Shown one piece after another: positions 9,741 through 18,639 of a stretch of 64,000 bases of DNA. The notes under the pieces were generated by a model, which was given only the letters and a program-made list of their open reading frames with translations, was not told the DNA's origin and did no database searches. The number at the start of each line of letters is the position of its first letter. Within the stretch, counting starts at the first letter, position 1. Source of the DNA: Natrarchaeobaculum aegyptiacum (GTDB lineage: Archaea > Halobacteriota > Halobacteria > Halobacteriales > Natrialbaceae); contig NZ_CP019893.1 of the NCBI RefSeq assembly GCF_002156705.1, positions 3,286,001 through 3,350,000 on the forward strand, given 5' to 3'. Both the position numbers and the translations under genes were made by a program.

Positions 9741-11285
9741 CTAGCCGAAGAACTCCGCGAACACGTCTTCGCGCTGGATCGTCCCGGTGTCCGTTCGCGG
9801 TAACTCCTCGTCGGTAAGGACGTACTCCCGCGGTCGCTTGAAGTTCGCGAGTTGGTCGTGGTCCTTGCAGTACCGGTCGAGGTCGTCGACGTCGACGTCG
9901 CTCGAGTCGGACAACCGTGCCACGCAGGCGACTTTGTGCCCCCACTGCTCGTCCTCGAGGCCGACGACGACGGCTTCCTCGACTGCGTCGTGAGTTTCGA
10001 CGACCTCCTCGACCTCCTCGGGATAGACGTTCTCGCCGCCGCTGATGAGCATGTTGTCGACGCGGCCGATGATGTAGAGGAAGCCGTCCTCGTCGAGTTC
10101 CGCACAGTCACCCGTTCGGAGCCAGCCGTCGGCGAAGAGGGCTTCGGTTTCCGACGGGTTGTCCACGTAGCCGTCGGACATCCCCGGACAGCGACCGATG
10201 ACCTCGCCGCTCTCGCCTGGCTCGACGGTCGCCTCCGGATCCGGCTCTTCGTCCGGGTCGACTGCCTCGACGACTCGTACTTCCCACATGAACGACTCCT
10301 TGCCGATGGTTCCGGTGTGCCCGTCCTGGTGGGAGGGGTGGGCAAACGTCAGGTTTGGACCACCCTCGGTCAGTCCGTAGGTGTTGTAGAGGTTGGGAGT
10401 GAGATACTCCGTCGTCTTCTCGACGAGACTTTCGGTTACGATCGAGCCACCCGTCCGGAGGTACGCGAGACTCTCGAGGTTGAAGCCTTCGTCTGCCTGG
10501 ACGTCCGCGAGCGTGTGAAGTTGCGTCGGAACCGCGAGCAGCCCGGTTACGTCGTGTTCGTCGACCATCCGGAGCGTTTCGACCGGTTCGAAGTCCGACT
10601 GGACGACCAGGGTCGCGCCGGCGTGCAGGTGAGGGAGGATCCAGGCGTCCGTCGTGACCATGTGATACCACGGCGTACAGACGAGTGCAGTATCGGTCTC
10701 GTCGATGCCGTGCTCCATGACGACCTGCGTGCTCCCGTACCACATCCCTTCCTGATCGAACAGCACGGCCTTCGGCGTGGTCGTCGTACCACTGGTGTAG
10801 AAGACGCCATGTTCGTATCCGGGCGCGGGCTCGACGGGCGTCGTCGCTCCCGAGGTGACGACCGCATCGTAGGACTCGACGTCGTCGTGGTCGACGTCAC
10901 GTTCTCCAGCGTGAATCGCCGCCTCGAACTCCCGCCGCGCGAGGACGGCAAGCGCGGTCTCGACGTTGGCGTCGTCGAACAGCAAGACGTCCGGATCGGG
11001 CCCCTCGAGCATCGATGCGAGGGTATCCGCCGGGTCGCGAAACGGAAGCTGGACGTTGGCGAGACCGCGTTTTTGACTCGCGAGCATCGTTTCGATGGCG
11101 AGTGGCCCGTTGAGCGCGAGCGTCGCGACGCGACTGCCAGGTGCCCGTTCCTCGAGCGCGTTCGCAAGTTGCGTCGTCCGCTCGTCGAGTTCACCGTAGG
11201 TAAACGACCGACCATCCTCGGTGAGAAGAGCCGTTTTCCACGGATGGCGTGCCACCGTCCGTTCGAATGCGGTAATGAAATTCAT
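9741..11285 (-). CDS. AMP-forming acyl-CoA synthetase homologue lacking the A10 lysine
   Basis: A 514-residue protein of the ANL superfamily, which joins acids to AMP and then CoA. Recognised blocks are A3 (FYTSGTTTTPKAV), A5 (YNTYGLTEGG), A7 (GWLRTGDCAELDEDG) and A8 (GRVDNMLISGGENVYP). Two key places differ. In A3 the usual Gly after SGTT is Thr. In A10 the usual TGK is TGT (TGTIQRED), so the lysine needed for adenylate formation is a Thr; its codon, ACG on the minus strand, is at 9780-9782. The other ligase in this window, at 59890, has the normal TGK. Activity is therefore doubtful or changed. Confidence 0.85.
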   Translation of the reverse strand: MNFITAFERTVARHPWKTALLTEDGRSFTYGELDERTTQLANALEERAPGSRVATLALNGPLAIETMLASQKRGLANVQLPFRDPADTLASMLEGPDPDVLLFDDANVETALAVLARREFEAAIHAGERDVDHDDVESYDAVVTSGATTPVEPAPGYEHGVFYTSGTTTTPKAVLFDQEGMWYGSTQVVMEHGIDETDTALVCTPWYHMVTTDAWILPHLHAGATLVVQSDFEPVETLRMVDEHDVTGLLAVPTQLHTLADVQADEGFNLESLAYLRTGGSIVTESLVEKTTEYLTPNLYNTYGLTEGGPNLTFAHPSHQDGHTGTIGKESFMWEVRVVEAVDPDEEPDPEATVEPGESGEVIGRCPGMSDGYVDNPSETEALFADGWLRTGDCAELDEDGFLYIIGRVDNMLISGGENVYPEEVEEVVETHDAVEEAVVVGLEDEQWGHKVACVARLSDSSDVDVDDLDRYCKDHDQLANFKRPREYVLTDEELPRTDTGTIQREDVFAEFFG

Positions 11286-11404
11286 CTGGTTCGTATACGT
11301 TCCACCGGTTTGCGAGGGTATTAATTATTGTGGTGTACGCCACCATACGACGGCCGTATATGGGGTTTCGGCTTCGAACACGAGGGGCGAGATCGAATCA
11401 CATA

Positions 11405-12289
11405 ATGGGGGCGAGAACCGACACGCAGGTCGTGATAGGACGGCCAGTCCGTTGGCGGTGGCGGCGACGGATCGACGGGCTCTGGCGGCACGTTCAGCCG
11501 GTCTTCTTTCTTCCCGGGGTCGCCGTCTCCATCGTCGGTGCGGTTCTCGCACCCGACCCGTCGATCTCGACGGCCGCCGTTCACGCGACTGCCGTCGCAC
11601 TCGCGGTGTACGTCGCTCACCTCACCGACGGGTACGTCGACTACTACGTCCGGGGCGAGGACGAACGAAACCGTCTCTCACCGGCGGAACTCCGGGCGGC
11701 GACGATACTCACCGCGACCGCGTTCGGGCCCTGTCTCGTCGCGCTGGGGTTCACGAGCGGGGCCCTCGCCGTCGGCGTAACCGCCCCCTTGCTCGCGCTC
11801 GGGTACCTGCACGCACCGTACCTCGATACGAACCCGATCACGACTACCGTCGACTATCCCACAGGGATCGCACTCGCGGTCGTCGGTGGCTACGCAACCC
11901 AGACGGGGACCGTTTCCGGGGCCGTCGGTACCACTGCGCTCGCTCTCTTCGTTTTCCTCTCCGGAATCGGGATCCTCATGGATCTCCTCGATTACGAGCA
12001 CGACCGCGAAATCGGGAAACGAACCGTTCCCGTCGTTCTCGGCCCAGAACGGGCACGATCCGTGTCGAGTTGGCTCGTCGTCTCCTCGAGCGTCGTCGTT
12101 CTTTCCGCGAGTGCGATGAGCGTCGTTCCGGTGACTGCGACGGTGATCGGTCCCGTCCCGTCGGTCACCGTATTCGCGTGGACCCGTAGTGACTGGGCGG
12201 TCGAGGTCGCCGTGAGACGGCGCATCGCGACGACGTACGTATTCACCGCGCTGTTGGTGCTGGCGGTACTCCTCGAGTCTGGCTGGTGA
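11405..12289 (+). CDS. UbiA-like membrane prenyltransferase-family protein
   Basis: A protein of about 294 residues with seven to nine predicted membrane helices and two Asp-rich motifs as in UbiA enzymes: a first, weak one in HLTDGYVDYYVRGED and a second, good one in DLLDYEHDREIGKRTVP. UbiA proteins transfer a prenyl chain to an aromatic or other acceptor in the membrane. The first motif lacks the usual Asn before Asp, so activity is uncertain, and no neighbour points to quinone, heme or carotenoid synthesis. The start could also be the ATG at 11360 or a GTG at 11330; 11405 was chosen because it gives a usual N-terminus before the first helix. Confidence 0.65.
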   Translation: MGARTDTQVVIGRPVRWRWRRRIDGLWRHVQPVFFLPGVAVSIVGAVLAPDPSISTAAVHATAVALAVYVAHLTDGYVDYYVRGEDERNRLSPAELRAATILTATAFGPCLVALGFTSGALAVGVTAPLLALGYLHAPYLDTNPITTTVDYPTGIALAVVGGYATQTGTVSGAVGTTALALFVFLSGIGILMDLLDYEHDREIGKRTVPVVLGPERARSVSSWLVVSSSVVVLSASAMSVVPVTATVIGPVPSVTVFAWTRSDWAVEVAVRRRIATTYVFTALLVLAVLLESGW

Positions 12290-13246
12290 GTCTGACAGGT
12301 GAGTACCGGTCGCAAACACCCTGGAGATGACGAGGGCCGGATCCCGGTCTCGAGTGTCGCTGCGTTCGCACCCTCGGTCAGTGGTGCTCGCGTCCGTTCG
12401 AGCCACCATCATTTACTATTAGCGAATACGGGAACCGAGTTTCTCTCCAGTTGGCCTATTCCCGCACAGACCCTGTGAATGTCGGGTAATTTTCCCCCGA
12501 TATTGAAAAAGACAAACGGAGTGGTAACTCTTTACCCGTTTCCCTGCTAGCCCGTTCTCTATCAGAGAATGTGCGAGTACTAGTACCGGAATGGAATACT
12601 CTCAGGAAAACGTCGATAATGAAAATTATGTAGAGACGATACGGGCCCGGAATTACAATCGTACTACCGTCACGAACGCTTTTACACCCATACTTTTGTA
12701 ATAGTCTGCGAGGAATCCAACCCAGCCATTTAATCATGTTTCACCACGGCGAACGGGGGCTGTGACGAACGAACATGACACACCGGGGAAATTTCGACGA
12801 ATCGAAACGGAAAGATGGCCCAGCCTCACCGCGAGCGGCCAGTTCGTTCATCATTTGGCAGGATGGTTGCCCGAAACGGACCGAAACCGCGAACGACAGC
12901 TACGGCAGACCGACGTTGTACGTCCGCACAGATCGATAACTGTTTGAGCGTGAGAACGCTCTGTCTCCCGCCCGGTCGGTGCCCGATGGGTGAAATCTCC
13001 TCGAGCAGGGGGCAACAGCACCACACCGCATCTCGAGATCGGTCGAAGATTTTCTATGTGAAAACGAAGTGCAACGTTCGCTCGGGGTGCACGCGCCGGT
13101 TGGTCTCCTGCTCGAGTTCGTGGTCGAGACAGTAAACAATCACCCGGTAGACGTGGTTACTGGGACTGTGGGAGAACGATACGGACGCCGGAACACCACC
13201 GCACGTGTCGACAGAGCTATATCCGAGATTCCCATCGGTCTGACCC
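12290..13246. other. Long AT-richer intergenic region with palindromes
   Basis: About 960 bp without a convincing gene. The part from about 12410 to 12760 is clearly richer in A and T than its surroundings. It contains TTCTCT-ATC-AGAGAA (12555-12569) and the perfect palindrome GTACTAGTAC (12577-12586). A minus-strand frame at 12456-12737 was judged unlikely to be real. Confidence 0.4.
12555..12586. repeat. Two adjacent palindromes
   Basis: TTCTCT and AGAGAA flank ATC at 12555-12569. The 10-bp perfect palindrome GTACTAGTAC follows at 12577-12586. Both lie in the AT-rich part of a gene-free stretch, so they may be protein-binding sites or remnants. Confidence 0.4.
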
Positions 13247-14809
13247 GTGCCACGAAGTGACGAACACGCCCGACGCCGGCCCACGGTCGATCGCGTCGAC
13301 GAACTGGCCTCATCGCTCGGATTGTCGCTTTCGGAACGAGAGTGCGTCGAGTACCACCAGCTCACCGACGAGGTCGTCGGCGGACTCGAGGATCTCGATC
13401 ACGCGCCGCGGTTCGATCCCGGCCTCCGTCCGGAGACGCTCGACGGCCGTGAACGGGGCTATCGACCGGACCCGGACGAAGATCCACTGAACGCATGGAT
13501 CACGAGGTGCACCGTCGAGGGCGAAGCGGACGGTCCACTCTCGGACGTCACCGTCGGTGTGAAAGACTCCATCGCGGTCGCTGGCTACGAGATGACCGCC
13601 GGGTCGACCGTCCTCGAGGGATTCGTCCCGCAGATCGACGCCACGGTCGTCTCGCGGCTGCTCGAGAACGGGGCGACGATCGTCGGCAAACTCAACATGG
13701 AGAGTTTCGCGTGGTCGGGGCGTGGTGACGTTTCCGATTTCGGGGAGGTAACGAACCCACACGACGAGCAGAGGCTCCCCGGTGGATCGTCCAGCGGTTC
13801 CGGCGTCGCCCCGGCAGTCGGGGACTGCGACGTTGCCCTCGGCACCGATCAGGCGGGGTCAGTTCGCATCCCGAGTTCGTGGTGCGGGATCGTGGGAATG
13901 AAACCGACTCACGGGCTGGTCCCGTGTACAGGGGCGTTGCCACTCGAGCCCACCATCGACCACGTTGGACCGATGGCTCCCACGGTCGACCTCGTCGCTC
14001 GCAGTCTCGAGGTGATCGCCGGCATCGACCGCGCCGATGGGATCCAGCTCGACCAGCGCCAGCCCACTGCTATCGAGACAGCGTCGTACACGGCGGCTGT
14101 CGATTCGCCCGTCGGGGACCTCTCTATCGGCATCCTAGAGGACGGATTCGGCTGGGAGGCGTCCGACCCTGTCGTCGACGAGACGGTCCGGGCTGCCGTG
14201 AGCCAGTTCGAGGAGCTCGGCGTCTCCGTCGAGTCGGTCTCCGTCCCCGTCCATCGTCAGGGAATGAGTGCGTGGGCAGCGATCGCGTCCCAGGGTGGCG
14301 CCCGCATGCTCGAGGAGGGCGGCGTCGGAACGACCCATCAGGGGTGGTCCTGGACACGTCTCGCCCGTGAACTGGACACCCGGCTCGAGTCGCGAGCCGA
14401 CGACCTGCCGCCGACGGTGAAGCGGTCCCGGATCGCCGCGGCGTTTCTCGACGACGAGTACGGCGTCGAACCCTACTCGAGTGCCCGGAACGTCGCGATG
14501 GCTGCACGGGTAGCCTACGACGACGTCCTCTCGTCGTACGACGCGCTGGTGTTACCGACGACGATCGTTCGGCCGTTCGAGAAACCGGACTCGTTCGATC
14601 GCGTCGAGTGGCTTTCACAAGAGGTGTTGACGATCCTCAATACGTGTCCGTTCAATGTGACGGGCCACCCGGCGCTGTCGATCCCGTGTGGGAAGCCAGA
14701 CGGCCTCCCGGTCGGTCTGATGCTGGTCGGCTCTCACTTCGACGAGCGAACGATACTGGCGCTTGGATCGCAGTTCGAAGCTAGCACCGACTGGGAGTCA
14801 CGGGACTGA
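13247..14809 (+). CDS. Amidase of the amidase-signature family
   Basis: A 520-residue amide hydrolase related to GatA. The Ser-cisSer-Lys triad can be placed: Lys in VGVKDSI, the Ser-rich loop GGSSSGSGV, and the nucleophile region TDQAGSVRIPSSWCG. A start GTG at 13247 fits the frame and gives an N-terminal extension of about 100 residues before the catalytic core, which is common in plain amidases. It is not next to other gat genes, so a catabolic amidase is more likely than a tRNA-dependent one. It directly precedes the binding protein and permeases of an ABC importer, so it may act on the imported compound; this is inferred. Confidence 0.88.
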   Translation: MPRSDEHARRRPTVDRVDELASSLGLSLSERECVEYHQLTDEVVGGLEDLDHAPRFDPGLRPETLDGRERGYRPDPDEDPLNAWITRCTVEGEADGPLSDVTVGVKDSIAVAGYEMTAGSTVLEGFVPQIDATVVSRLLENGATIVGKLNMESFAWSGRGDVSDFGEVTNPHDEQRLPGGSSSGSGVAPAVGDCDVALGTDQAGSVRIPSSWCGIVGMKPTHGLVPCTGALPLEPTIDHVGPMAPTVDLVARSLEVIAGIDRADGIQLDQRQPTAIETASYTAAVDSPVGDLSIGILEDGFGWEASDPVVDETVRAAVSQFEELGVSVESVSVPVHRQGMSAWAAIASQGGARMLEEGGVGTTHQGWSWTRLARELDTRLESRADDLPPTVKRSRIAAAFLDDEYGVEPYSSARNVAMAARVAYDDVLSSYDALVLPTTIVRPFEKPDSFDRVEWLSQEVLTILNTCPFNVTGHPALSIPCGKPDGLPVGLMLVGSHFDERTILALGSQFEASTDWESRD

Positions 14810-14865
14810 CTCGACCTAACAGATCCACGTTCGACGACAAAATGTCATTCTACTTTACGACATAA

Positions 14866-14871
14866 TTATAT
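14866..14871 (+). promoter_or_regulatory. TATA-like box of the first binding-protein gene
   Basis: TTATAT is centred 27 nt before the ATG at 14896, which supports that start over an upstream GTG at 14881. Confidence 0.5.
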
Positions 14872-14895
14872 TCCGGATGTGTGATTACCAACCAC

Positions 14896-16134
14896 ATGCC
14901 ATCGGAGACTCCAGGCAGTGGTAGTGGTGGGAAGCGATCCAGGCGAACTGTATTGAAAACAACCGGCGTCGGCGTCGGTGCGGCGCTGACTGCAGGGTGT
15001 ATGGGCGGCGGAAACGGCGATGACGACGGTGAGGGACCGATCACGATCGGTGGTGCTCAGCCGTACTCTGGCCCGTTCGCACTCTACGGGAACATGCACA
15101 CCGCCGGCGTCGAGTTCGCCATCGAGGAGATCAACGAGAACGGCGGCGTCCTCGGCCGTGAACTCGAACTCGAGGCAGCAGATACGGAATCCAACCCCTC
15201 GGAAGCCAGTACGATCGCGACGCGGATGATCGAACAGCACAACGCGGCGGCGATCGTCGGTCCGGTCTCGAGCGACGTCGTCCTCGCGGTGACGCCCGTC
15301 GCCGAGTCCCAGGAAGTGCCGATGTTCATCACGGCCGGAGGTGACCCGGAAGAACTCACTCAGGACTCGCGATACACGTACCGAACTGTCGGACCGAACG
15401 CGATCACTGCAGCGCGCCTCTTGATCGACCTCATCGAAGACCGTGGGTACGAGACGGTCGGCGCGATCACAGCCGATTACGCCTGGGGCCACGCGATGGA
15501 GAACGCACTCAGTGACGAACTCGGCGGCGACATCGAGTTCCACTCGGAAGTCGCGGCCTTTCAGGAGAGCGACTTCGCGCCCCACCTGCGGAACCTCCCA
15601 GACGAGGTCGACTTGCTGGTTGGTACCTCCCACCCGCCGGGAGTTCACCCGATCTTCCAGCAAGCACTCGAGATCGGAATGGAATGGGACCTCTACACGA
15701 CTGCGACGGCGCCGACGACGGCGAGTATCGAAACGATCGGTGAGGATATCACCCAGGACTACACGACACTGACGATCCCGGACATGTTCACCGATCAGTT
15801 CGCCGACGTCGCAGAACGGTTCTACGAGGCGACCGGCGAGGCGTTCGACACGACGATCGCAGCGGGGTACACGACGACTCACGTGATTGCCGAGGCCATC
15901 GAGGCGGCAGGCTCGACTGATACCGTCGACGTGAGCACCGAGATACGGAACATCGAGTACGACGGCCTCTACGCCAGTCCGGTCCGGTACACCGAGTGGG
16001 GAGAACCGGACGACATCGAACTGGTACTGACCGGGTACGAGTCCGGAGATTCACCGTGGCCGCCGGACTCAGACGTCCGACCCGTCGAAGAGTACCGTTC
16101 CGATCCGATTCCGGCCTACGAACCGTCGGAGTAA
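14896..16134 (+). CDS. ABC importer substrate-binding lipoprotein (LivK type), copy 1
   Basis: A 412-residue secreted binding protein. The N-terminus has a twin-arginine motif (SRRTVLK) and the lipobox LTAGC, so it is exported folded and anchored by lipid. The mature part opens with TIGGAQPYSGPFALYG, typical of the type-I periplasmic-binding fold of branched-chain amino acid, amide and aromatic-acid importers. It is clearly a paralogue of the binding protein at 18640-19860, with shared blocks such as ADYAWGHA and GPVSSDV. LivH and LivM follow on the same strand. The ligand cannot be deduced. Confidence 0.9.
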   Translation: MPSETPGSGSGGKRSRRTVLKTTGVGVGAALTAGCMGGGNGDDDGEGPITIGGAQPYSGPFALYGNMHTAGVEFAIEEINENGGVLGRELELEAADTESNPSEASTIATRMIEQHNAAAIVGPVSSDVVLAVTPVAESQEVPMFITAGGDPEELTQDSRYTYRTVGPNAITAARLLIDLIEDRGYETVGAITADYAWGHAMENALSDELGGDIEFHSEVAAFQESDFAPHLRNLPDEVDLLVGTSHPPGVHPIFQQALEIGMEWDLYTTATAPTTASIETIGEDITQDYTTLTIPDMFTDQFADVAERFYEATGEAFDTTIAAGYTTTHVIAEAIEAAGSTDTVDVSTEIRNIEYDGLYASPVRYTEWGEPDDIELVLTGYESGDSPWPPDSDVRPVEEYRSDPIPAYEPSE

Positions 16135-16353
16135 GTGCGATCCCAGAGCAGGGGGTACCGCCCCCCGCCGGCTTCGAGCGCGCTTTCCCGAGACGATGGA
16201 CCTCCTCTGAGCGGATAGCGATGTGCGCGTCCCGGATCGAAGGCGTACTGTGCGAACTGGAATTCTGCCGAAGCCCCGCGCTCCGAGCGGCTCGGGGCGA
16301 GTGTGCCACCCGACGGCCGGTCGACGGACTGTCGATCGTCGCACCGTACCACA

Positions 16354-16363
16354 ATATATAATA
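16354..16363 (+). promoter_or_regulatory. TATA-like sequence before livH
   Basis: ATATATAATA lies 27-36 nt before the livH ATG, so the permease genes probably have a promoter of their own as well as any read-through from the binding-protein gene. Confidence 0.4.
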
Positions 16364-16389
16364 CCGAGTGCTGTGACAACATCCCTGTA

Positions 16390-17256
16390 ATGGTTGCAGA
16401 GACACTTACCCGGATTGCGGAATTCACAATCGATGGGATAACCCAGGGGCTCGTACTCGCCTTACTGGGGCTGGGAATCACGATCGTGTTCGGCCTCGGC
16501 GGGGTCCTCAATCTCTCGATTGGCGTGTTCGCGTTCCTGGGAGTGATCGTCGCACTCGAGCTCCTCGGGATAACGGGGAACTTACTGGTATCGGCCGTCT
16601 TAGCCGTGGCAATCGTCACCCTCTTCGGACTCGTCGTGGACAAATCGTTGCTCTCTCTCGTCTACCGCTCCGAAGGTGAAGAACGAATTCTGCTGGGTAT
16701 CTTCGTCACACTCGGGCTGGCGATCTTTCTCGACGGGTTATTGTTCATCTCGTACCCGTCGTCGTACTCGCTGTCGTTCGGCATCCCGTCGACGACCATT
16801 GCGGGCGTGCAGATCCGTGGCTCGTCGATCGGGATCATCCTGATCAGCACGGTGATATTGACTGCACTCTACCTCTTTTTCAGTCGTACCTACCTCGGTG
16901 GGGCAACACGGACCGTGATGCAAGATGAGACAGGAGCCGTTCTCTGTGGGATCAGCCCACGGAAGATGCGAACGTTCGTGTTCGCGCTGAGCGTGGCCAT
17001 CGCCGCCATCGCTGGCATTCTGTACAGTACCACGCAATCCGTGTATGCCGCCACCGGATTCGAACTGACGATCCTCGCACTGATCGTCTCCATCGTTGGC
17101 GGGGTCACGAGTATCGTCGGCGCCGTCGTCGCCGGGCTCGCGCTCGGCATCATCGCAACGTTCACGAGCGCATACGTCGGCGCGTACGTGGCCGAAATCG
17201 CACTCTTCGCCGTTGCAGTGATCGCGCTCCTGCTGCAGCCTGAAGAAATTGCCTAG
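16390..17256 (+). CDS. livH: Branched-chain-type ABC importer permease LivH
   Basis: A 288-residue integral membrane protein with about eight helices, of the LivH type. The start MVAETLTRIAEF leads straight into the first helix (GITQGLVLALLGLGI), and VSIVVGGV-like glycine-rich segments follow late in the chain. With LivM it would form the membrane channel of the importer. It ends in TAG overlapped by the Shine-Dalgarno of livM. The frame extends upstream to 16303, but that part is not homologous in kind. Confidence 0.88.
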   Translation: MVAETLTRIAEFTIDGITQGLVLALLGLGITIVFGLGGVLNLSIGVFAFLGVIVALELLGITGNLLVSAVLAVAIVTLFGLVVDKSLLSLVYRSEGEERILLGIFVTLGLAIFLDGLLFISYPSSYSLSFGIPSTTIAGVQIRGSSIGIILISTVILTALYLFFSRTYLGGATRTVMQDETGAVLCGISPRKMRTFVFALSVAIAAIAGILYSTTQSVYAATGFELTILALIVSIVGGVTSIVGAVVAGLALGIIATFTSAYVGAYVAEIALFAVAVIALLLQPEEIA

Positions 17257-17260
17257 GAGG
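17256..17260 (+). promoter_or_regulatory. Shine-Dalgarno sequence of livM
   Basis: GGAGG overlaps the stop codon of livH and lies seven bases before the livM ATG. It is the only strong Shine-Dalgarno sequence noticed in the window and supports translation of livM from a livHM transcript. Confidence 0.65.
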
Positions 17261-17267
17261 GATACTC

Positions 17268-18299
17268 ATGAGTACACAACAATCATCGTTCGAAATCGCC
17301 GGGTTGAATTGGACGCAAATCAGGATCCCGCTCGTGCTGGTCCTGCTCGCAGCGATACCACCGCTCGTATTCCACGAGGGCGCCACCTACGTCTCCCGGC
17401 TGTTCATCATGGCGTTGATTTTCGCGACGCTCGCGATGGCGCTCAACATCGTCTTCGGACACACCGACCAGCTGTTCCTCTTCATGGGCGCACTCACCGG
17501 TATCGGTGCCTACACGACCGCGATCACTGCCGAGTCACTCGGGATCTCGCCGTGGGCCACTCTCCTGCTCGGCGCGCTGTTGGCCGGCGCTATCGGTGCA
17601 CTGGTCTGTTTCGTCTCGGCCAAACTTCGGTTTACGGTGATCCTCATTTCGATCCTCACGCTGGCGTTGCAGTTCGCGATCGTCGAGTTCTTCGTCGGCG
17701 CGAGCGACCTCACCGGCGGCAGCACCGGGATGGTCTTCTCCGGGCTGGCGTTCGAATCCATCCAGGAATCGCTCGGAATCCACGAACACGTGATTCTCTA
17801 CTACCTCGTGCTCGCGATTCTCGGCGCAACGATCGTTTTCTACGACTGGATGCGCCGCTCGAAGTTCGGCATCGCCTTCGACGCGATCCGACAGGACGAA
17901 GTCGCCGCTGAATCGGTTGGCGTCAACGTCGTCCGGTACAAGACGGTCGCCGGGTTCGTCAGCGCGTTCATCATCGGCCTCATCGGGCCGATGTACGCCC
18001 AGCTCGAGGGACTGATTATCCCCGGGATGTTCCAGTTCCAGGTCATCGACGTGCTGGTGCTGATCATCCTCATCGTCGGCGGAATGCGAACGCTGCTGGG
18101 CCCGATCGTAGGTGCCGGGATCATCATCTACATCAACGAGGAACTGCAGGCAGCCGGCCAGTGGCGGATGGTGCTGTTCGGTGCACTGCTGATCGTCCTC
18201 TTCCTGTACTTCCGACAGGGGATCGTTCCGTTCGCCAGAGACCTGCTCCACGAACGCATCAAAATCACTGAACGTCTCGCGAGAGAAGAACAGACCTGA
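17268..18299 (+). CDS. livM: Branched-chain-type ABC importer permease LivM
   Basis: A 343-residue membrane protein with about nine to ten helices. The LivM signature region appears as NIVFGHTDQLFLFMGALTGIG near residues 59-79, and the conserved cytoplasmic loop RRSKFGIAFDAIRQDEVAAESVG couples to the ATPases. It is co-transcribed with livH, with an 11-bp gap. No ATPase gene follows on this strand; the only LivG/LivF genes nearby lie on the opposite strand at 20038-21458, so the two gene sets probably build one transporter. Confidence 0.88.
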   Translation: MSTQQSSFEIAGLNWTQIRIPLVLVLLAAIPPLVFHEGATYVSRLFIMALIFATLAMALNIVFGHTDQLFLFMGALTGIGAYTTAITAESLGISPWATLLLGALLAGAIGALVCFVSAKLRFTVILISILTLALQFAIVEFFVGASDLTGGSTGMVFSGLAFESIQESLGIHEHVILYYLVLAILGATIVFYDWMRRSKFGIAFDAIRQDEVAAESVGVNVVRYKTVAGFVSAFIIGLIGPMYAQLEGLIIPGMFQFQVIDVLVLIILIVGGMRTLLGPIVGAGIIIYINEELQAAGQWRMVLFGALLIVLFLYFRQGIVPFARDLLHERIKITERLAREEQT

Positions 18300-18639
18300 T
18301 CGCGAGAGGGGACGGTTCACCGGTTCCAAATTCTAACGAGACTGGTAGTAAGGTGCGTTTCAGACGTTTTCTGGACGGCAGGACGCAGACGGAAACCGAT
18401 TCGACGTCCAGATAGACCACGCGGAATTTCACCGTCTCGATCGATCGCTGAACAGTGATCGCTGACGATATCCGGGAAGCCACCGATCACACTCCTCGCT
18501 GGTCTCTCCACGAACGGGCCAGCAATTCCCCGCTCACCGACGTCGTCTGCCGGCGTTCGGTCATTCGCCTCCGCGAACCAGAAACGACCAGCTGCCAGCC
18601 GTTCGAACGCCCGAAAAAGGATTGTGACTCGAATCCGTC
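18300..18639. other. Intergenic region between convergent importer gene sets
   Basis: About 340 bp between the ends of livM and the second binding-protein gene. No gene, clear terminator hairpin or repeat was recognised. Confidence 0.4.

Noticed and set aside
9852-11324. 490-residue plus-strand frame opposite the AMP-ligase homologue
   Set aside because: Antisense shadow; the minus-strand frame carries the family motifs.
12456-12737. 93-residue minus-strand frame in the AT-rich gap
   Set aside because: No domain, non-acidic composition and no promoter at the right spacing.
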